The position numbers were made by a program, and so were the translations under genes. The notes beneath the pieces were generated by a model. It saw only the letters and a list, made by a program, of their open reading frames with translations. It did not search any database and had not been told where the DNA came from. Below, piece after piece: positions 4,798 through 8,435 of a stretch of 8,435 bases of DNA (position 1 is the first letter of the stretch; each line of letters opens with the position of its first letter). Location: NCBI GenBank assembly GCA_021161495.1, contig JAGHAO010000161.1, forward strand, positions 1 to 8,435. The letters are read 5' to 3'. This stretch comes from Caldisericaceae bacterium. Lineage in GTDB: Bacteria > Caldisericota > Caldisericia > Caldisericales > Caldisericaceae.

Positions 4798-6195
4798 ATG
4801 TTTGCTAAAAAAATAGGAATAACCGACACTACGTTAAGAGATGCACAGCAATCTCTGATAGCAACAAGAATGAAAACATCGGAAATGATTCCTGTGGCGG
4901 AGATGATAGACGAAGTGGGTTTTCACTCCGTTGAAATGTGGGGAGGAGCCACATTTGACAGTTGCATAAGGTTCCTCGACGAAGATCCCTGGGAAAGAAT
5001 AAGAGTGCTAAAAAAATACATTAAAAAAACCAAATTTCAGATGCTTCTAAGGGGACAGAATCTTGTAGGTTATCACCATTACCCTGATGACGTAGTCCGG
5101 GAATTCATAAAGAGAGCCGTGGGAAACGGTATAGACATATTCAGGGTATTCGATGCGTTAAATGATACGAGAAATATGGAAGTTGCGGCGGAAACAATCA
5201 AATCCGAGGGCGCACATCTCCAACTTGCAATCTCTTATACGATATCTCCCGTTCACTCTATTGAAACCTATGTAAAGATCGCGGGAGACCTTGTAAGTAT
5301 GGGAGCGGATTCTCTTTGCATAAAGGATATGGCAGGATTACTTACGCCTACTCAGGCATTTCGCCTTGTAAAAGGGATTAAAGAAAATTACGATATACCC
5401 CTGCAAGTACATACCCACTGCACAAGCGGTATGGGAACAATGACGTACCTCAAAGCGGTAGAGGCGGGAGCTGACATCATAGACACTGCAATATCACCGT
5501 TCGCCACGGGAACCTCGCAACCCGCCACCGAATCTATGGTTACCGTTCTCAAAGAAACGAACTACGATACGGGACTTGATCTCGGCCTTCTCTCGAAAAT
5601 AGCCAAATATTTTAAAAAAATAAGAAACAACTATAAAGACGCAATGTTTGATTCCCTTATAGTCGACGCTAATGTATTATTGTACCAAATACCCGGCGGT
5701 ATGTACTCAAATCTTGTCAGCCAGCTGAAAGGGTTAGGGGTAATTGACAAAATCGAAGAAGTGCTTGAGGAAATCCCGAGAGTTCGGAAAGACCTCGGCT
5801 ATCCCCCGCTGGTTACTCCGATAAGTCAAATTGTAGGTACACAAGCAACGCTTAATGTAATATCAGGCGAAAGATATAAGATCATACCGAACGAGGTAAG
5901 AGACTACGTAAGAGGGCTTTACGGAAAACCACCGGCTCCGATAGATTCGGAAATTAAAAGGAAAGCGATAGGGGACAAAGAGCCTATAAATTGCAGGCCT
6001 GCGGATTTGTTAAAGCCGGGATTAAAACATGCGAAGAGCATTATAGGAGATTTCGCCACACAACCGGAAGATATATTGACTTATGCGCTGTTTCCGGATA
6101 CTGCAAAAGATTTTTTGCTTCGCAAATACACCAGAAAAAATCTCGTGGATATCGGGCTTGAAAATACGGAGGAAGACGGTGTCTATCCGGTCTGA
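4798..6195 (+). CDS. oadA: Biotin-dependent carboxyltransferase subunit (oxaloacetate decarboxylase alpha / pyruvate carboxylase subunit B type), without biotin domain
   Basis: Transfers a carboxyl group between oxaloacetate/pyruvate and carboxybiotin carried by a partner protein. Residues 1-290 form the HMGL-like TIM barrel: ITDTTLRDAQQS (8-19), LLRGQN (83-88), FRVFDALND (115-123), SLCIKDMAGLL (172-182) and VHTHCTSGMGT (204-214). By comparison with the transcarboxylase 5S family, D15, K176 (normally carbamylated), H205 and H207 are the metal ligands; all are present. The conserved carboxylase domain follows (about 295-465), with IPGGMYSNL (298-306) and the IVGTQATLNV region (345-354). At 465 residues it ends where longer OadA proteins (about 590-600) continue into a linker and biotinyl domain with an MKM motif, so the biotin carrier must be separate. 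No carrier, beta/gamma membrane subunit or biotin carboxylase is in this window, so decarboxylase, carboxylase and transcarboxylase roles cannot be told apart. Isoleucine codons are strongly biased to ATA, unlike ptb-buk. No clear terminator follows. Confidence 0.93.
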   Translation: MFAKKIGITDTTLRDAQQSLIATRMKTSEMIPVAEMIDEVGFHSVEMWGGATFDSCIRFLDEDPWERIRVLKKYIKKTKFQMLLRGQNLVGYHHYPDDVVREFIKRAVGNGIDIFRVFDALNDTRNMEVAAETIKSEGAHLQLAISYTISPVHSIETYVKIAGDLVSMGADSLCIKDMAGLLTPTQAFRLVKGIKENYDIPLQVHTHCTSGMGTMTYLKAVEAGADIIDTAISPFATGTSQPATESMVTVLKETNYDTGLDLGLLSKIAKYFKKIRNNYKDAMFDSLIVDANVLLYQIPGGMYSNLVSQLKGLGVIDKIEEVLEEIPRVRKDLGYPPLVTPISQIVGTQATLNVISGERYKIIPNEVRDYVRGLYGKPPAPIDSEIKRKAIGDKEPINCRPADLLKPGLKHAKSIIGDFATQPEDILTYALFPDTAKDFLLRKYTRKNLVDIGLENTEEDGVYPV

Positions 6196-6201
6196 TACCG
6201 A

Positions 6202-6213
6202 TTTACGCGTAAA
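6202..6213. repeat. 12 bp perfect palindrome after oadA
   Basis: tttacgcgtaaa is self-complementary and begins 7 bp after the oadA stop. It could be a protein-binding site or the remains of a terminator, but there is no loop and no T-tract. The rest of the gap to 6400 shows no gene and only weak hairpins. Confidence 0.3.
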
Positions 6214-6400
6214 GAAGTAGAATATTGCCAAAAAGGCTCTTTCGGATTGCCCGATACGCGGAAAACAGTAAAGAGAATTTAAAAGTCCGCAACCTATTTT
6301 TACAAACAAGGCATTAGAAGACACTTGTTGTGGAAAATTAGTCCCCACCGGTCTAATATTAATCTGTAAAGTCGGCTTGAAAACGAACAAATCCTCGTGT

Positions 6401-6429
6401 TTGCGAATTTTATCAATTTGATGTATAAT
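6401..6429 (+). promoter_or_regulatory. Sigma-70-type promoter of the small membrane protein gene
   Basis: TTGCGA (6401-6406) as -35, a 17 bp spacer, and a perfect TATAAT (6424-6429). The expected start near 6436 gives a leader of about 18 nt containing the strong AAAGGAGGG site. Confidence 0.75.
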
Positions 6430-6441
6430 TTCCAAAAAGAT

Positions 6442-6450
6442 AAAGGAGGG
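6442..6450 (+). promoter_or_regulatory. Strong ribosome-binding site
   Basis: AAAGGAGGG directly upstream of ATT-ATG. It places the start of the small membrane protein at 6454 rather than at the in-frame ATG at 6397, which lies upstream of the promoter. Confidence 0.85.
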
Positions 6451-6453
6451 ATT

Positions 6454-6807
6454 ATGGAAGAAATAACTGGGTTTGATCCGAAAGACGTCGAGGAAAACAA
6501 AATTCTTGCCGCAATCAGTTATCTCGGCATTCTTGTACTGATACCACTTCTCGTCAAAAAAGACAGCAAATTCGTTATGGAACATGCAAGGCAGGGGCTT
6601 GCGCTGTTCATCGCGGAAATTATCGTGTGGCTCGTAGAACTTATCCTGGGACGAATTCCCGGTTTCGGTGTCGTCATTGCCATACTTGCAAACATCTGTT
6701 ATGCGGTACTTGCAATTGTCTCAATTATTGCGCTTGTGTATGCCCTTATGGGTAAATGCTGGAAGATTCCGGTTGTTTACGATTTTGCAAAAGGCTTAAA
6801 GATTTAG
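6454..6807 (+). CDS. Small DUF4870-like integral membrane protein
   Basis: 117 residues of unknown function. The N-terminal region (1-15) is acidic and hydrophilic. Hydrophobic segments follow at about 16-34 (ILAAISYLGILVLIPLLV), 48-66 and 70-99, the last long enough to be two helices. Between the first two lies KKDSKFVMEHARQGLALF (35-52). The pattern of a first helix, a basic loop with F..EHARQGL and then further helices is typical of the DUF4870/Tic20-like small membrane proteins, whose role is not established. The start is fixed by the strong ribosome-binding site and a promoter just upstream. A good intrinsic terminator begins 8 bp after the stop, so it may be a single-gene transcript, with read-through into the EamA gene possible. 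Confidence 0.8.
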   Translation: MEEITGFDPKDVEENKILAAISYLGILVLIPLLVKKDSKFVMEHARQGLALFIAEIIVWLVELILGRIPGFGVVIAILANICYAVLAIVSIIALVYALMGKCWKIPVVYDFAKGLKI

Positions 6808-6814
6808 CGAAAAT

Positions 6815-6837
6815 GCCCCGCATTGAGCGGGGCTTTT
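6815..6837 (+). terminator. Intrinsic terminator
   Basis: gccccgc (6815-6821) pairs perfectly with gcggggc (6827-6833) around attga, followed by TTTT (6834-6837). It is a compact, all-GC stem with a short U-tract, 8 bp beyond the DUF4870-like stop codon. The T-tract is only four bases, so termination may be incomplete, which would suit expression of the EamA gene that starts 4 bp later. Confidence 0.85.
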
Positions 6838-6840
6838 GAA

Positions 6841-7698
6841 ATGAGTAGCAAAAAGGCATATTTTTACATATTGCTTGCCGTATTTTTTTGGTCAACTGTT
6901 GCAACGGCATTTAAAGTTTCTCTCAAATATCTTACCGTTGTGCAATTCTTATTTGTCTCTTCCTTAACTTCCACAATAGTCTTACTCGTGCTTTCCACAG
7001 GGAATTTTTCCTTCGACCGAAAGGGAATCGTGCGTTCTGCATTGCTCGGAGCATTAAACCCGTTTGCTTATTACTTTGTTTTGTTCGGAGCATACAGCCT
7101 TCTGCCCGCACAGATTGCACAACCCATAAATTATACGTGGCCCGTAATTCTTACCGTATTTTCCGTTGCGTTTTTGAAACAAAAAGCAACTCTTTTAAAT
7201 TATGCGGGAATACTGATAAGTTTTAGCGGAGCGGCTCTTATTACCTTCGCCGGGCATTCGGCTCTTCCCAAAGAGGTAAATCTTTATGGTGTTTTACTCG
7301 CTTTTTTGAGCGCATTTGTCTGGGCAATATTCTGGACGTTAAACCTTAAAGACGAGCGGCCCGAGAGCGTGAAACTCTTTTTCGATTTTCTTTTTGGAAC
7401 TATGTACATCTCTGCTGTTTTCTTTTTCACCCGTTCTTTTACACATATAAACCCAAAGGGAATTTTGCCTGCTGTCTATGTCGGAATTTTTGAAATGGGA
7501 ATTACCTATCTTTTATTCATAAAAGCGATAAAGATATCGAATTCTTCCGCAAAGATATCGAATTTTGCTTATCTTTCCCCTTTCCTTTCGCTTATCTTTA
7601 TAAGTACGGCCTTGAGGGAAAAAATTCTTTTTTCGACAATCATCGGGCTTTTCCTCATAGTTTCCGGGATTATCATAGGAAATTCCGCAAGAAATTAA
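6841..7698 (+). CDS. EamA/DMT-superfamily permease
   Basis: Inner-membrane protein of 285 residues with ten predicted helices in two homologous EamA halves (about 7-140 and 148-280). Drug/metabolite transporter superfamily members export amino acids, nucleotides or other metabolites; the substrate here is unknown. Family-typical features are the N-terminal YFYILLAVFFWSTVATAFK (7-25), QIAQPINYTWPVILTVFSVAFL (91-112) closing the first half, and the matching YLSPFLSLIFISTALREKI (244-262) in the second half. The ATG at 6841 is chosen because the mature-looking N-terminus starts there; a TTG at 6823 is in frame but falls inside the upstream terminator. No normal Shine-Dalgarno site exists; the only G-rich run (GGGG, 6829-6832) is the terminator stem itself. 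A 14 bp direct repeat duplicates KISN near residues 231-241. Convergent with the next gene. Confidence 0.9.
   Translation: MSSKKAYFYILLAVFFWSTVATAFKVSLKYLTVVQFLFVSSLTSTIVLLVLSTGNFSFDRKGIVRSALLGALNPFAYYFVLFGAYSLLPAQIAQPINYTWPVILTVFSVAFLKQKATLLNYAGILISFSGAALITFAGHSALPKEVNLYGVLLAFLSAFVWAIFWTLNLKDERPESVKLFFDFLFGTMYISAVFFFTRSFTHINPKGILPAVYVGIFEMGITYLLFIKAIKISNSSAKISNFAYLSPFLSLIFISTALREKILFSTIIGLFLIVSGIIIGNSARN
7530..7564 (+). repeat. 14 bp direct repeat inside the EamA gene
   Basis: aaagatatcgaatt occurs at 7530-7543 and 7551-7564, offset by 21 bp (seven codons), so the reading frame is kept and KISN is encoded twice. It looks like a small in-frame duplication or slippage product in the loop before the ninth membrane helix. 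Confidence 0.6.
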
Positions 7699-7726
7699 AC
7701 AATCGTGCCGTCTTGTTAATTTTTTT
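7694..7726 (+). terminator. Weak candidate terminator after the EamA gene
   Basis: attaa-a-caa (7694-7702) can pair with ttg-ttaat (7713-7720), with one bulged A and a 10 nt loop, followed by a run of Ts (7721-7726). The stem is AT-rich and overlaps the stop codon, so it would be weak. The rest of the convergent gap to 7855 shows no gene. Confidence 0.35.
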
Positions 7727-7855
7727 ATTCTTATCTTTGCCAAATTTTTTTCCTTTTTGAGGATTTCAAAATTTAGTGTGCCTTAGCCTCAAATAAAAGA
7801 TCTCTTACAATTTCAGAGCAGGAAATTTTTAAAGAATACGAAATACTTATCAATT

Positions 7856-8435
7856 TCAGTGACAAGTTACAAACACCGGAGTGCTGTCAACTACAAACGT
7901 AACTTTTCCGTTTTTTGGCCTGATTATTTCGGGAGATGAATTTGTAACATCTTTCTCGGTGATTACCTTTTCCATTTCTGCGTATTTGCAATTCACATCC
8001 AGACTTATTTGTTTTTTTCCCTGCTCGCACCATACGACATAAACAGGTTTTTTATTTGAGAAAGTAAATCTGAATAAAAAGACGTCCTTACCCAAACCTT
8101 CGATTCTTTCCGCCTTTTGAAATCCGCTCAATTTATTCACAGCTTGCCGATACGCATAAAATACCGGACGTAAAGTAACGTCTTCATTCAAAAATCCTGC
8201 GAACACCCAGCTTTCTCTGTTTGCATTTTTATATGCATTCGGAGAGAAATCTTTTATGGATTCCAAAAATATTTTTTTAATTCCTGTTTCCGCAGCCGTA
8301 ACAATCTTTTTCACGGAAAGTTCGGCTTGCTTTGCCCTCAGCCATTCTATCGCCTTATCATGGAACGGATTGGAAGAATCGCTTAAGGCTTTAACAATTC
8401 CCGTATGTTTTCCGTCGGTAATCCATGGAACGCTT
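7856..8435 (-). CDS. C-terminal part of a probable glycoside-hydrolase-like protein
   Basis: Partial gene: 192 codons are visible and the frame is open to the right edge, so the true start is outside. The pattern resembles the end of a TIM-barrel glycosidase (GH5/GH39-like or 'glycoside hydrolase catalytic core' proteins) followed by a small beta-sandwich. It runs through a helix (KAIEWLRAKQAELSVKKIVTAA), a strand with ETGIKKIFLESIKD, a loop leading to FAGFLNEDVTLRPVFYAYRQAV, and then beta strands ending GKVTFVVDSTPVFVTCH. In those families the fold often closes with a 'Gll..d..pKPayyAy..l...L' stretch, then strands ending 'v.v..tPvyv', and the match here is by pattern only. The catalytic acids would lie upstream of the visible part, so activity and substrate are unknown, and a non-enzymatic homologue is possible. 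A GTG at 8314 is internal, not a start. Convergent with the EamA gene; no clear terminator. Confidence 0.5.
   Translation of the reverse strand, partial: SVPWITDGKHTGIVKALSDSSNPFHDKAIEWLRAKQAELSVKKIVTAAETGIKKIFLESIKDFSPNAYKNANRESWVFAGFLNEDVTLRPVFYAYRQAVNKLSGFQKAERIEGLGKDVFLFRFTFSNKKPVYVVWCEQGKKQISLDVNCKYAEMEKVITEKDVTNSSPEIIRPKNGKVTFVVDSTPVFVTCH

Noticed and set aside
6022..6585. 187-codon minus-strand frame opposite the oadA end and the DUF4870-like gene
   Set aside because: Crosses two supported plus-strand genes and two promoter elements; Phe/Ile-rich shadow translation.
7756..7793. Terminator from tttgagg / cctcaaa arms in the convergent gap
   Set aside because: Only 7 bp of stem with a 24 nt loop, and no T-tract on the exit side of either strand.

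Overview
The window looks like a piece of a bacterial chromosome, moderately AT-rich, with sigma-70-type promoters (several near-consensus TATAAT boxes with 16-17 bp spacers) and strong GGAGG Shine-Dalgarno sites. The metabolic genes (phosphotransbutyrylase, butyrate kinase, an oxaloacetate decarboxylase/pyruvate carboxylase-type carboxyltransferase) suggest an anaerobic fermenter. I cannot name the lineage. The promoter and ribosome-binding style argues against Bacteroidota, and no gene here is diagnostic.

Layout. 1-537 (-): N-terminal part of a bile acid:sodium symporter family (SBF/BASS) carrier, running off the left edge. 538-1333: about 800 bp without an intact gene. Its left half (598-990) is a dense cluster of diverged, hairpin-forming intergenic repeats in both orientations. 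Its right half may hold a decayed coding frame (about 1077-1319, +). 1334-3313 (-): the ptb-buk operon, with a clear promoter upstream. 3403-4503 (-): an ArsB/NhaD/SLC13-type permease. 4504-4797: divergent intergenic region. 4798-6195 (+): a 465-residue biotin-dependent carboxyltransferase subunit without its own biotin domain. 6454-6807 (+): a small DUF4870-like membrane protein with its own promoter, ended by a strong hairpin terminator. 6841-7698 (+): an EamA/DMT permease whose start codon lies directly after that terminator. 7856-8435 (-): C-terminal part of a probable glycoside-hydrolase-like protein, running off the right edge and convergent with the EamA gene.

How the genes fit together. 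Ptb and Buk convert butyryl-CoA (or a related branched acyl-CoA) through the acyl phosphate to free acid plus ATP. The permease gene and the carboxyltransferase gene are divergently transcribed from one intergenic region, which suggests, but does not prove, linked carboxylate uptake and oxaloacetate/pyruvate metabolism. Four of the eight genes encode membrane proteins. I see no phage, CRISPR, IS element, tRNA or rRNA, and no clearly novel multi-gene system. The least ordinary items are the repeat cluster, the possible decayed frame, two transporter genes whose promoters predict leaderless mRNAs, and the terminator abutting the EamA start codon.
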